A stretch of 64,000 nucleotides of DNA, from contig NZ_CP114904.1 of assembly GCF_027497215.1 (NCBI RefSeq), positions 62,001-126,000 on the forward strand. Reading direction: 5' to 3'. The notes below the pieces were generated by a model, which saw only the letters and a list, made by a program, of their open reading frames with translations, ran no database searches and had not been told where the DNA came from. Shown one piece after another: positions 1 through 8,258 of the stretch. The stretch is from Micromonospora sp. WMMD812. Its GTDB lineage: Bacteria > Actinomycetota > Actinomycetes > Mycobacteriales > Micromonosporaceae. The position numbers and the translations under genes were made by a program. Positions within the stretch are counted from its first letter, which is position 1, and each line of letters opens with the position of its first letter.

Positions 1-755
1 CCGGGGTCGTTGCCGCCGGTGAAGTCCCGGATCGCGACGAGGTGTCCGGCGAAGTCGGGGTGGCTGGCGTCGATGCCGGTGTCCAGCACGCCGACGGTGA
101 CGCCGGTGCCGTCGAACCCGGCCTGCCAGGCCGCCGGGGCGCCGATCTGGGGCACGCTGCGGTCCAGGGTGACCCGGCGCTTGCCGTCGAGCCAGACGTG
201 GGTGACTCCGGCGGCGAGCGAACGCGCGGACGGCGTGCCGCCGGTGAGCGAGGACCAGAGTCTGACCCGGTCGTCCCGGTCCGCCCGCACGGCCAGCGCG
301 TGGGCGGCGGGCAGGTCGGCGTGCACCCGGGCGCCGCCGGCGGCGGACCGCGCCTGGGCCGCACCGTTCTCCGGGTACGCGACCAGCAGTGGCAGGTCGG
401 CCGTCCGGTCGTCGTAGCCGAGCTCGCCGAGCGCGGTGAGGTCGAACAGCCGCTGGTCGAGCTTCCCGTCGCGCAGCAGTGGCAGCGCGTCGACCGGGAC
501 GACGTACTGGTGGCCGCCCTCCCGGCTGGTCACGAACCGCATTCCCGCCCGCCCCGGTCCCCGCTGGATCGTCGGGTTGCCGTCCGCGTCCAGCGACACC
601 TGATCCCCGGTGATCAACGTGAAGGTGCCGCCCGGTCGGGAAACCGGCACCTCCGGCTTCTCCCGCGCGCCCGCTGGGGAAGCCGTCAGGCCCGTCGCGG
701 CCAGCGCGGTCGCGAGCACTGCGGCTGTCAGGGCGCGTCGTTGCCGTCGTCGCAC
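1..755 (-). CDS. Secreted S8 (subtilisin-like) serine protease, 5' part only
   Basis: N-terminal 251 residues of a secreted subtilase; the rest lies beyond the left edge of the window. The GTG at 755 is chosen because GGAGAGG sits just upstream and because it begins a clear Sec signal peptide (basic MRRRQRRAL, hydrophobic stretch to about residue 28, then SPAGA). A propeptide-like region follows. Near residue 219 the peptidase domain begins, with the motif VGVLDTGID holding the catalytic Asp (about residue 225) followed by SHPDF. The catalytic His and Ser are outside the window, so activity cannot be judged. The family degrades proteins outside the cell. The gene diverges from the sigma-factor gene across a CRP-like palindrome. 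Confidence 0.88.
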   Translation of the reverse strand, partial: MRRRQRRALTAAVLATALAATGLTASPAGAREKPEVPVSRPGGTFTLITGDQVSLDADGNPTIQRGPGRAGMRFVTSREGGHQYVVPVDALPLLRDGKLDQRLFDLTALGELGYDDRTADLPLLVAYPENGAAQARSAAGGARVHADLPAAHALAVRADRDDRVRLWSSLTGGTPSARSLAAGVTHVWLDGKRRVTLDRSVPQIGAPAAWQAGFDGTGVTVGVLDTGIDASHPDFAGHLVAIRDFTGGNDP

Positions 756-832
756 ATCGTCCTCTCCGCCACGGGCCTCTCCCGGGTCGGCACGATGACG
801 CCTGGTTCGCGCGGCGGGTTGATCGTCCTGGG

Positions 833-848
833 TGTGATGGCGGTCACA
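833..848. promoter_or_regulatory. CRP-type palindrome TGTGA-N6-TCACA
   Basis: The 16 bases TGTGATGGCGGTCACA match the CRP/FNR-family consensus TGTGA-N6-TCACA in every arm position. The site lies in the 183-base gap between the divergent protease (minus) and sigma factor (plus) genes, about 80 bases from the protease start and 90 from the sigma start. A cAMP-responsive Crp, which actinomycetes encode, could therefore act on either gene. Which promoter it controls cannot be told from sequence. Confidence 0.6.
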
Positions 849-938
849 TTCTCGGACCGCGCGGGTGGGGTCGGCCATCCCTGCCGGGTTGCATGCGGCG
901 GTGAGCAGGGGACAAGGCTTCGAGGGGGCACCGGTCGC

Positions 939-1439
939 ATGCGTGACGCCGAGGAGTTCGACGCCCTCTACGCGGCCTGCGCGGGCCGGATCGTGGGTCA
1001 TGTCTATCTGCTGACCGGCAACCTCAACGAGGCGGAGGACGCCGTCGCCGAGGCGTTCACGCGGGCCTGGCAGCGCTGGGGGACGGTGCGGGAGGCGGAC
1101 AGCCCCGAGGCGTGGGTCCGCCGGGTCGCCTCGCGAGCCGCGGTGAGCAGCTGGCGCAAGGCGCTCAACCGGATGCGCGCGCACCACCGGGCCGCCGTCG
1201 ACCAGAGCGTGCCCGGCCTCAACGAGGACCACGTCGCCCTGCTGCAGGCGCTGCGGCGGCTGAGCGCCGACGAACGCCGCGCCGTCGTGCTGCACCACCT
1301 GAACGATCTCAGCGTCGCCGAGGTGGCGGCCGAGATGCAGCGGCCCGTCGGGACCGTCAAGACGTACCTGGCCCGCGGCCGGAGAGCGATGGCCGGGATG
1401 TTGACCGAGGCGCACCAGGAGGGGGCCTCCCATGGCTGA
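939..1439 (+). CDS. RNA polymerase sigma factor, ECF/SigE-like
   Basis: A 166-residue sigma-70 family factor with only regions 2 and 4, the ECF layout. Region 2 lies at about residues 5-75 (DALYAACAGRIVGHVYLLTGNLNEAEDAVAEAF, with the WVRRVASR segment after it). Region 4 is at about 105-160 with the helix-turn-helix LSVAEVAAEMQRPVGTVKTYLARGR. The ATG at 939 is chosen because the conserved region 2 starts directly after it; the frame stays open upstream but carries no domain. The stop overlaps the start of the next gene by 8 bases, so the two are translationally coupled. It probably directs RNA polymerase to a small regulon including its own operon (inference). Confidence 0.85.
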   Translation: MRDAEEFDALYAACAGRIVGHVYLLTGNLNEAEDAVAEAFTRAWQRWGTVREADSPEAWVRRVASRAAVSSWRKALNRMRAHHRAAVDQSVPGLNEDHVALLQALRRLSADERRAVVLHHLNDLSVAEVAAEMQRPVGTVKTYLARGRRAMAGMLTEAHQEGASHG

Positions 1440-2172
1440 TCCGCGCGACGACCTCACGGCCATCGCCGACGGGGTCCGCCGAGTCACGACGCTGCCTGCC
1501 GCGCAGACCCTGCGCGACCGCGGCGACCGGCGCCGGCGGCGTCGGGTGGCGGTGACCGGCGCGGGCCTGGCCGTACTGGTCGTGGCCGCCGGGGCCACCC
1601 TGCTGCCGGCGCGGGACCGGGTCGAGACGCCGGGCCGCGGCATCGGGCCGGCGGGCGCGGTACCGGCGTCGGTCGCCCCGTCCGTGACCGCCTCGGCGGG
1701 ACCGCAGGAGATCCTCGGCGGCGGGCGGCAGGTCCAGATCCTGGTGCCCGGCTCGGGTGCGGCCGCGCTGGCGGTCGGCCGTGACGACGACCAGGTGCGG
1801 GCCACCACCGAGCGGGACGTCGACGACCGGTCGCTGTGGGTCCTCCGCCCCCAGGGGGACGCGTTCCAGATCGTGCTCGCGAGTCCGCGTGGCGGGCGCG
1901 AGGTCTGCATGACCGTCGTGCACGACGCCGCGCCGGGCAGCGTCCGTGCCCGCGAGTGCGACCCGGCCGCGCCGGCGCAGCGTTACCGGATCGAGCGGGT
2001 CGCTGACGGGAGCTACTCGATCTTCCAGGGGAAGCGCTACGTCCAGGTGGTCGACGGCACCAACGCCCTGGTCCCCGACCTGCCCGAGGCCCTCACGACG
2101 ACGTACGAGTTCGCGGACCGTGGTCCGGCCACCGTGGCGGGTCCGGGCGGGGGGAGCAGCCCCACCCGTTGA
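1432..2172 (+). CDS. Membrane-anchored sigma-factor partner with ricin-like outer domain
   Basis: A 246-residue protein coupled to the sigma gene by an 8-base overlap. The cytoplasmic N-terminus (about 1-36) is charged, one transmembrane helix spans about 38-58 (VAVTGAGLAVLVVAAGATLL), a low-complexity linker follows, and the extracytoplasmic part runs from about 100 to 246. That outer part has pairs of Cys and short repeated strands (QRYRIERVADGSYSIF, KRYVQVVDG) resembling a beta-trefoil ricin fold, though the match is weak. Position and topology suggest it modulates the sigma factor, but I see no HXXXCXXC zinc anti-sigma motif, so an anti-sigma role is inference from context only. Confidence 0.6.
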   Translation: MADPRDDLTAIADGVRRVTTLPAAQTLRDRGDRRRRRRVAVTGAGLAVLVVAAGATLLPARDRVETPGRGIGPAGAVPASVAPSVTASAGPQEILGGGRQVQILVPGSGAAALAVGRDDDQVRATTERDVDDRSLWVLRPQGDAFQIVLASPRGGREVCMTVVHDAAPGSVRARECDPAAPAQRYRIERVADGSYSIFQGKRYVQVVDGTNALVPDLPEALTTTYEFADRGPATVAGPGGGSSPTR

Positions 2173-2192
2173 CCAGCGGGGCCCGGGCTCGA

Positions 2193-2223
2193 CCCCCTCG
2201 CCCGGCGATGCCGGGCGGGGGGC
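2193..2223 (+). terminator. Hairpin terminator after the sigma/membrane-protein pair
   Basis: An inverted repeat starts 20 bases after the stop codon. Arms of 13-14 bases (2193-2206 and 2210-2223) enclose a 3-base GAT loop with a single G-T wobble. There is no T-run, which is normal for actinomycete terminators. Confidence 0.6.
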
Positions 2224-2249
2224 CGTCAATAGTGACAGCCGTCGAAGTA

Positions 2250-2278
2250 TTGACGCGTCCGTAGCACGTCAGTAACCT
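2250..2278 (+). promoter_or_regulatory. Promoter of the GH87 gene
   Basis: TTGACG (2250-2255), a 17-base spacer, then TAACCT (2273-2278) gives a good primary-sigma promoter in an AT-richer stretch. Transcription would begin near 2285, leaving a 5' leader of about 240 bases before the ATG at 2528. The leader holds the shared element described at 2277-2309. Confidence 0.55.
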
Positions 2279-2309
2279 TTGGTCAACGCCATGCAAGATC
2301 TCGACAAAG
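2277..2309 (+). promoter_or_regulatory. Shared element overlapping the GH87 transcription start
   Basis: In the sense direction this reads CTTTGGTCAACGCCATGCA, then AGATC, then TCGACAAAG. The same blocks in the same order occur upstream of the laccase operon (19552-19594, minus), with an 8-10 base longer gap before TCGACAAA. Here it lies directly after the -10 box, the usual place for a repressor site. The cognate regulator is unknown. Confidence 0.5.
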
Positions 2310-2527
2310 ACGTGCTTGATTCCTTGCACCGGTCTGCAAAGTCGCGAGTGGCCGCCTCTTCGGCGGCCTTTCTCCCTATTGCCACCCCCGCTCCTCGGCC
2401 CCCGGCACCGGACCGGCGCGGGTCCGAAACGCCGACCCTGCCGCGCCACCGCACACTCCACCCGCCGCGCGCCCCCACCCCGTGGCCATGCCACCCGCGG
2501 CACCGTCCCCCGACGACAAGGACAGCG

Positions 2528-5500
2528 ATGAGACGAACCAATCTGCTCAGGATGATGGCGGCGACACTCGCGGCCACGATGATCGTCACGGCAGGGTCGG
2601 CAGCCGTCGCGAACGCCGCCGGCACCCCCGGCCCGGCCGGCGCCACCGCCGCGACGAGCCCCGCCAACGCCCCGGCGGCCACGAACCTCGCCCAGGGGCG
2701 CCCGACCCAGGAGAGCGGCCACGCGGACGTCTACGACTCGTCGAAGGTCGTCGACGGCAACGCGGGCAGCTACTGGGAGAGCGTCAACAACTCCTTCCCC
2801 GGCTGGGTGCAGGTCGACCTCGGCTCGTCGCAGGCCGTCAACCAGGTCGTGCTCAAGCTGCCGACCGCCGGCTGGCCGACGCGTACGCAGACCCTGAGCG
2901 TGCAGGGCAGCGCCAACGGATCGTCGTTCAGCAACCTGGTCGGGCCGCAGACCTACACCTTCAATCCCACGACCGGCAGCACGGTCACCATCACCTTCAA
3001 CCAGACCTCCACCCGCTACCTGCGGATCACCGTCACGGCCAACAGCGGCTGGCCGGCCGGGCAACTCTCCGAACTCGAGGTCTACGGCAGCGGCGGCGGC
3101 ACACCGGACACCACCGCGCCGAGCGTGCCGGGCAACCTCTCCTACACCCAGTCGGGCACCACGATCACCCTCAACTGGGTCGCGTCGACCGACAACCCGG
3201 GCGGCAGCGGCATCGCCGGTTACGACATCTACCGCAACGGCGCGTTCCTCCAGTCCATCGGGAACGTCACCACCTTCAACGACACCCAGCCGGCCACCGC
3301 GACGGTCTCGTACCACGTGCGGGCCCGTGACGTCGCGGGCAACGTCTCCGGCAACAGCAACACGGTGACCCGGACCGGCAGCGGTGACACCATCGCGCCG
3401 AGCGTCCCGGGCACGCTGTCGCACAGCACGTCGGGCAGCACGATTACGCTCACCTGGGGCGCCTCCACCGACTCCGGCGGCAGCGGCCTGGCCGGCTACA
3501 ACGTCTACCGCAATGGCGGCCTCGTCGCGACGCTGGGCACCGTCCTCACGTACCAGGACACCCAGCCCGCGACGGCGACCGTCTCGTACCACGTCCGCGC
3601 CCGCGACGGCGCCGGCAATCTCTCCGGCAACAGCAACACCGTCACCCGGACCGGCACGACGCCCCCCGCCTGCACCAACGTGGCGCAGGGCAAGACCATG
3701 ACGGCGAGCGGCTCCACGTTCACCTACACCCCGGAGAAGGCGAACGACGGGCAGGTCGGCACCTACTGGGAAGGCGCCCCGAGCTACCCGCAGAACCTGA
3801 CCGTGGCGCTCGGCGCGAACCACTCGATCACGGCCGTCACCGTCAAACTGAACCCCGACCCGGCCTGGGGCACCCGCAACCAGACCATCCAGATCCTCGG
3901 CCGCGACCAGGCCTCGTCGACGTACGCCAACCTGGTGTCGGCGGCGAGCTACCAGTTCGTCCAGGGCAACAACGTGGTGAGCATCCCGGTCACCGCGACC
4001 ACCGCCGACGTCCAGCTGCGGTTCACCGCCAACACCGGCGCCCCGTCGGGCCAGGTGGCCGAGCTGGAGGTGTGCGGCACCCCCGCGCCCAACCCCGACC
4101 TGGTGATCGGCTCGACGACCTGGTCGCCCGCGTCGCCCAACGAAGCCACTCCGGTCACCCTTTCGGCCGTGGTCCAGAACATCGGCTCGGCCGCCGCCGG
4201 CGCCACCACGGTGAACTTCAGCCTGGCGGGCACGGTCGTCGGCAGCGCCGCGGTGGGCGCGCTGAACGCCGGTGGCTCCACCACCGTCTCGTTCAACGCC
4301 GGAACCCGGCCGATGGGCAGCTACAGCGTCACGGCGGTGGTCGACCCGACGAACACGATCGTCGAGCAGAACAACGGCAACAACAGCTTCACCGCGGCCT
4401 CGCCGCTGGTGGTCGCGCAGGCCCCGGGTCCCGACCTGCAGGTGCTCGGCATCACCTCCAACCCGCCGAACCCGGCCGTCGGGGCGTCCGTCACCTTCAC
4501 CGTGGCGGTCCGCAACCGTGGTACCACCGCGACCGGCGTCACCACGGTCACCCGACTGGCGGTGGGCGGCACCACGCTCAACACCAACACCGCGTCGATC
4601 GCCGCCGGCACCACGGTCAACGTGGCCATCACCGGGAGTTGGACGGCTACCAGCGGCGGCGCCACCATCACCGCCACCGCCGACGCGACCAACACGGTCG
4701 CCGAGACCAACGAGACCAACAACACGTTCACCCAGTCGATCGTGGTCGGGCGTGGGGCGGCGGTCCCGTACGTCTCCTACGAGGCGGAAGCCGCCCGCTA
4801 CCAGGGCGTGCTGCTGGAGACCGACCCGCTGCGCACCTTCGGGCACACCAACTTCGCCACCGAGTCCTCCGGCCGCAAGTCGGTCCGGCTGAACAGCACC
4901 GGCCAGTTCGTCGAGTTCACCTCGACCAACGCCGCGAACTCCATCGTGGTGCGCAACTCCATCCCGGACGCGCCGGGTGGTGGCGGCATCGAGGCGACGA
5001 TCAGCCTCTACATCAACGACACCTTCTCGCGGAAGCTGACGCTGTCGTCGCGGCACAGTTGGCTCTACGGCAACACCGACGGGCCGGAGGCGCTCACCAA
5101 CACCCCGCAGGCCGACGCCCGGCGGTTGTTCGACGAGTCGAACGCCCTGCTGGCGCAGTCCTACCCGGCCGGTACCCGGTTCAAGCTCCAGCGCGACACG
5201 GGCGACTCGGCCTCGTTCTACATCATCGACACGATCGACCTGGAGCAGGTGGCGCCACCGGCGAGCCAGCCGGCGGGGTGCACCTCCATCACGGCGTACG
5301 GTGCGGTCCCGAACGATGGGCTCGACGACACCGCCGCCATCCAGCGGGCGGTGACCGACGACCAGAACGGAGTCATCGGATGCGTCTGGATCCCGGCCGG
5401 ACAGTGGCGGCAGGAGCAGAAGATCCTCACCGACGACCCGCTGAACCGCGGTCCGCACAACCAGGTGGGCATCAGCAACGTGACGATCCGGGGCGCCGGG

Positions 5501-6499
5501 ATGTGGCACTCCCAGCTCTACACGCTGACCGAGCCGCAGAACGTGGTCGGCGGCATCAACCACCCGCACGAAGGTAACTTCGGCTTCGACATCGACAGGA
5601 ACACCGAGATCTCCGACATCGCGATCTTCGGCTCGGGCCGGATCCGTGGTGGCGACGGCAACGCCGAGGGCGGGGTGGGCCTCAACGGCCGGTTCGGGCC
5701 GGGCACCCGGATCAGCAACGTCTGGATCGAGCACGCCAACGTGGGTGTCTGGGTCGGCCGGGACTACGACAACATCCCCGAGCTCTGGGGCCCGGCCGAC
5801 GGGCTGCAGTTCAGCGGCATGCGGATCCGCAACACCTACGCCGACGGCATCAACTTCAGCAACGGCACGCGGAACTCGCGGGTGTTCAACTCGTCCTTCC
5901 GCAACACCGGCGACGACGCGCTGGCGGTCTGGGCCAACCCGTACGTCAAGGACCGGAACGTGGACATCGCCCACGACAACCACTTCGTCAACAACACCAT
6001 CCAACTGCCCTGGCGCGCGAACGGCATCGCCATCTACGGCGGCTACGACAACTCGATCGAGAACAACCTGGTCTACGACACCATGAACTACCCCGGCATC
6101 ATGCTGGCCACCGACCATGACCCGCTGCCCTTCTCCGGGCAGACGCTGATCGCCAACAACGGCCTCTACCGGACCGGTGGCGCCTTCTGGAACGAGGACC
6201 AGGAGTTCGGCGCCATCACGATCTTCCCGGCGACCCGGGACATCTTCGGGGTCGCCATCAGGGACACCGAGATCTCCGACTCGACCTACGACGGCATCCA
6301 GTTCAAGAACGGCGGCGGCAACGTCCCGAACGTCGCCATCACCAACGTACGCATCGACAAGTCCAACAACGGCGCCGGCATCCTGGCCATGGGCGGCGCC
6401 CGGGGCAGCGCGACCCTGAACAACGTGACCATCACCAACTCGGCCGACGGCAACATCGTGATCCAACCGGGGTCGCAGTTCGTGATCAGCGGAAGCTGA
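2528..6499 (+). CDS. Secreted multidomain alpha-1,3-glucanase (mycodextranase, GH87-type)
   Basis: A 1323-residue exported enzyme. The ATG at 2528 is chosen because a signal peptide follows at once (MRRTNLLRM..., cleavage near ANAAGT, about residue 34). Domains in order: discoidin/F5-8C-like module (about 45-185), two fibronectin type III domains (192-280, 284-375), a second discoidin-like module (378-515), two CARDB Ig-like domains (521-625, 632-735), a CBM6/35-like module (745-915), and a right-handed beta-helix catalytic domain (918-1323). The catalytic part has NDGLDDTAAIQ, GAGMWHSQLYT and NTGDDALAVW, the Asp-rich signature I associate with GH87. Members cut alpha-1,3-glucans such as fungal wall glucan or bacterial mutan. 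The binding modules suggest an insoluble target. It is monocistronic, with its own promoter and a shared upstream element. Confidence 0.82.
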   Translation: MRRTNLLRMMAATLAATMIVTAGSAAVANAAGTPGPAGATAATSPANAPAATNLAQGRPTQESGHADVYDSSKVVDGNAGSYWESVNNSFPGWVQVDLGSSQAVNQVVLKLPTAGWPTRTQTLSVQGSANGSSFSNLVGPQTYTFNPTTGSTVTITFNQTSTRYLRITVTANSGWPAGQLSELEVYGSGGGTPDTTAPSVPGNLSYTQSGTTITLNWVASTDNPGGSGIAGYDIYRNGAFLQSIGNVTTFNDTQPATATVSYHVRARDVAGNVSGNSNTVTRTGSGDTIAPSVPGTLSHSTSGSTITLTWGASTDSGGSGLAGYNVYRNGGLVATLGTVLTYQDTQPATATVSYHVRARDGAGNLSGNSNTVTRTGTTPPACTNVAQGKTMTASGSTFTYTPEKANDGQVGTYWEGAPSYPQNLTVALGANHSITAVTVKLNPDPAWGTRNQTIQILGRDQASSTYANLVSAASYQFVQGNNVVSIPVTATTADVQLRFTANTGAPSGQVAELEVCGTPAPNPDLVIGSTTWSPASPNEATPVTLSAVVQNIGSAAAGATTVNFSLAGTVVGSAAVGALNAGGSTTVSFNAGTRPMGSYSVTAVVDPTNTIVEQNNGNNSFTAASPLVVAQAPGPDLQVLGITSNPPNPAVGASVTFTVAVRNRGTTATGVTTVTRLAVGGTTLNTNTASIAAGTTVNVAITGSWTATSGGATITATADATNTVAETNETNNTFTQSIVVGRGAAVPYVSYEAEAARYQGVLLETDPLRTFGHTNFATESSGRKSVRLNSTGQFVEFTSTNAANSIVVRNSIPDAPGGGGIEATISLYINDTFSRKLTLSSRHSWLYGNTDGPEALTNTPQADARRLFDESNALLAQSYPAGTRFKLQRDTGDSASFYIIDTIDLEQVAPPASQPAGCTSITAYGAVPNDGLDDTAAIQRAVTDDQNGVIGCVWIPAGQWRQEQKILTDDPLNRGPHNQVGISNVTIRGAGMWHSQLYTLTEPQNVVGGINHPHEGNFGFDIDRNTEISDIAIFGSGRIRGGDGNAEGGVGLNGRFGPGTRISNVWIEHANVGVWVGRDYDNIPELWGPADGLQFSGMRIRNTYADGINFSNGTRNSRVFNSSFRNTGDDALAVWANPYVKDRNVDIAHDNHFVNNTIQLPWRANGIAIYGGYDNSIENNLVYDTMNYPGIMLATDHDPLPFSGQTLIANNGLYRTGGAFWNEDQEFGAITIFPATRDIFGVAIRDTEISDSTYDGIQFKNGGGNVPNVAITNVRIDKSNNGAGILAMGGARGSATLNNVTITNSADGNIVIQPGSQFVISGS

Positions 6500-6551
6500 C
6501 GCGGCACGACGGCCGCCCCCACGGAACTGCCCGTTGCGCGGCCGTCCCGAC

Positions 6552-6612
6552 GGACCAGCCATGTGACGTGCTCCCGGCGACCACCGAGGGCGCACGCTCA
6601 CCTGGCTGGTCC
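6552..6612. terminator. Long-spaced inverted repeat downstream of GH87
   Basis: GGACCAGCCA at 6552-6561 and its exact complement TGGCTGGTCC at 6603-6612 are separated by 41 bases, 50-110 bases after the GH87 stop. It may be a terminator with a branched loop or a protein site. The spacing is longer than usual for a simple terminator. The rest of 6500-6781 is GC-rich with no gene that I can support. Confidence 0.35.
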
Positions 6613-6781
6613 CGTGCCCGCCGCCGACGTCCGGCCGGACCGGGGATGCCGGCCGCGGGCCCGGCCGGACCGGCCGTGTACGCGTGGTGTCGACGGCCGC
6701 GTCGGAGGGTGACCGACCGGCCGATCTAGGGCACAATTGCCAACGTTGCTGGGCGACAGTGGACGAGCCGGGAGGTGCCCG

Positions 6782-7963
6782 ATGCGGCGTCGCGGCCGAC
6801 GACTCGCTCAGCTGGCCGTGCGCGCACTGCTCCTGATCACCGGCACGACGGTGACCTGGGGCATGTACGAGGCGATCAAGGGCGAGGCCGCCCAGGCCGT
6901 CGAGAGACCTCGCCCGGGCATTCTCGGCACCCTGCTCGCTGACGCCGGCGCGGTGGTCGGCGGGATCCTCCCGTCTCCGCCGGCCCCGGTCGCGCCGACC
7001 ACGATCGACCGGGGACCTGACGAGCCCCGACGCCCTGCCGAGACCGGCCGACCTGCCGAGACCCGCGGACCTGACCAGGCCCGGAAGGTCCACGGACCAG
7101 AGTCCGGAGTCGCGGGGGCGACCGGCACGCGGAGCCCTCAGCGTGCCACGCCACAGGCGGCGGCGGCACGGCCGCCTGTCGACCTGACAGCCGCGACGGC
7201 CCACGTCGGCGGCCGCCCTGCTGACGGTCCCGGTGCTGGTCGAGCCGAACGAGTGGCGGCGCGCGCGATCGCCGCGCCGTCCGGGCCCCCCACGGTGGAC
7301 CGGGCGGCCGGTCGAGGGTTGGCCGACGTCGTCGAGGCCGTCGCGCCGGTGACGCGTCCGGTCGTGGACGCCGCGGTGCGGGCGATCGCCGGAACGGGCC
7401 TGCTCCCACCGGTCGCGGCCGCTGTCCGGCCGGTGGTCGAGCCGATCGTCGGGTCGCTGTCGCCGGTCCTCACCCCGGTGCTCGGGCTGACGCGACCGAT
7501 CCTCGACAACCCGGCGCCGCCGGTGGTGTCGCCGGGCCAGCCGGTCACCCCGACCGGCGAGCCGGTCCCACCACCCGGGCCCGAGGCCGTGCCGGTCGCC
7601 ACCACGCCCGGGACCGCCGAGCGGGTCCCACCCCGAGCGGCGATCCGGACGCACCGACCGGCCGTCTCGTCCGCGCCGGACCAGACCGTGGCGGCGACGC
7701 AACGGGTCGGCGCCGAGCGGGCAGCTGATGCCGCTGCCCGCGCGAGTCGTGGCTCCGCGGGTGGTGGCACCCTCTCCGGTGGCCTCACGCCGGCCACCCT
7801 CGGCAGCGCCGCCGGCTCCGCGTCCGCTGGCACCGCCACGGCGGTGGTCGCCGACGTGTCGCCGCACCTGTGGACGCCACGTCTGTCACCCCAGGGCTGC
7901 GCTCCACCTCGGTGCGGGGTGCTCACCGGGCGACCGCTGCAGCCCGACACCAGACCTGCCTGA
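6782..7963 (+). CDS. Secreted Pro/Ala/Val-rich protein of unknown function
   Basis: 393 residues with no domain I recognise. The ATG at 6782 has a good GGGAGGTG ribosome site 6 bases upstream and opens a signal-peptide-like segment (MRRRGRRLAQ, then hydrophobic LAVRALLLITGTTVTWGMYEA). The mature part is low complexity, rich in Pro, Ala, Val and Arg. It contains a central run of short degenerate repeats around residues 180-240 (VEAVAPVTRPVVDAAVRA, VAAAVRPVVEPIVG, LTPVLGLTRPIL). The single Cys pair is near the C-terminus. It resembles the many unstructured wall-associated proteins of Micromonosporaceae, but the function is unknown. Third-position GC supports real coding. Confidence 0.55.
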   Translation: MRRRGRRLAQLAVRALLLITGTTVTWGMYEAIKGEAAQAVERPRPGILGTLLADAGAVVGGILPSPPAPVAPTTIDRGPDEPRRPAETGRPAETRGPDQARKVHGPESGVAGATGTRSPQRATPQAAAARPPVDLTAATAHVGGRPADGPGAGRAERVAARAIAAPSGPPTVDRAAGRGLADVVEAVAPVTRPVVDAAVRAIAGTGLLPPVAAAVRPVVEPIVGSLSPVLTPVLGLTRPILDNPAPPVVSPGQPVTPTGEPVPPPGPEAVPVATTPGTAERVPPRAAIRTHRPAVSSAPDQTVAATQRVGAERAADAAARASRGSAGGGTLSGGLTPATLGSAAGSASAGTATAVVADVSPHLWTPRLSPQGCAPPRCGVLTGRPLQPDTRPA

Positions 7964-8258
7964 CCTCACGTTTGGCGGCACCCGCTGCCGGTACGGCTCG
8001 GCCGACGGCGTGAGCCGCCCCGTCGAGCAGCCGCTCGGCCGGCCTCCCCGCCGACCCGCGGGGACCGGCATCGCCGTGGCGGCGCCAACTCGTCGACCGC
8101 CGAGCGGCGTCGTGCGCCGACGCCTGAAACGTGCGGCCACGGCCGACCCAACGACACGTCCGCCTCAGCGGTGGGCTACTGACCTGACCCGCACCGCGTC
8201 GCCCGGTGGAACGGACCGCACCGTCGACCGGGCCCCCGCCCATCCATGGGAGTCTCCT

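Noticed and set aside
2093..7867. Very long minus-strand open frame opposite the GH87 gene
   Set aside because: It is the antisense shadow of a GC-rich gene: Arg/Gly/Val-rich, no domains, while the plus strand encodes a clear multidomain enzyme.
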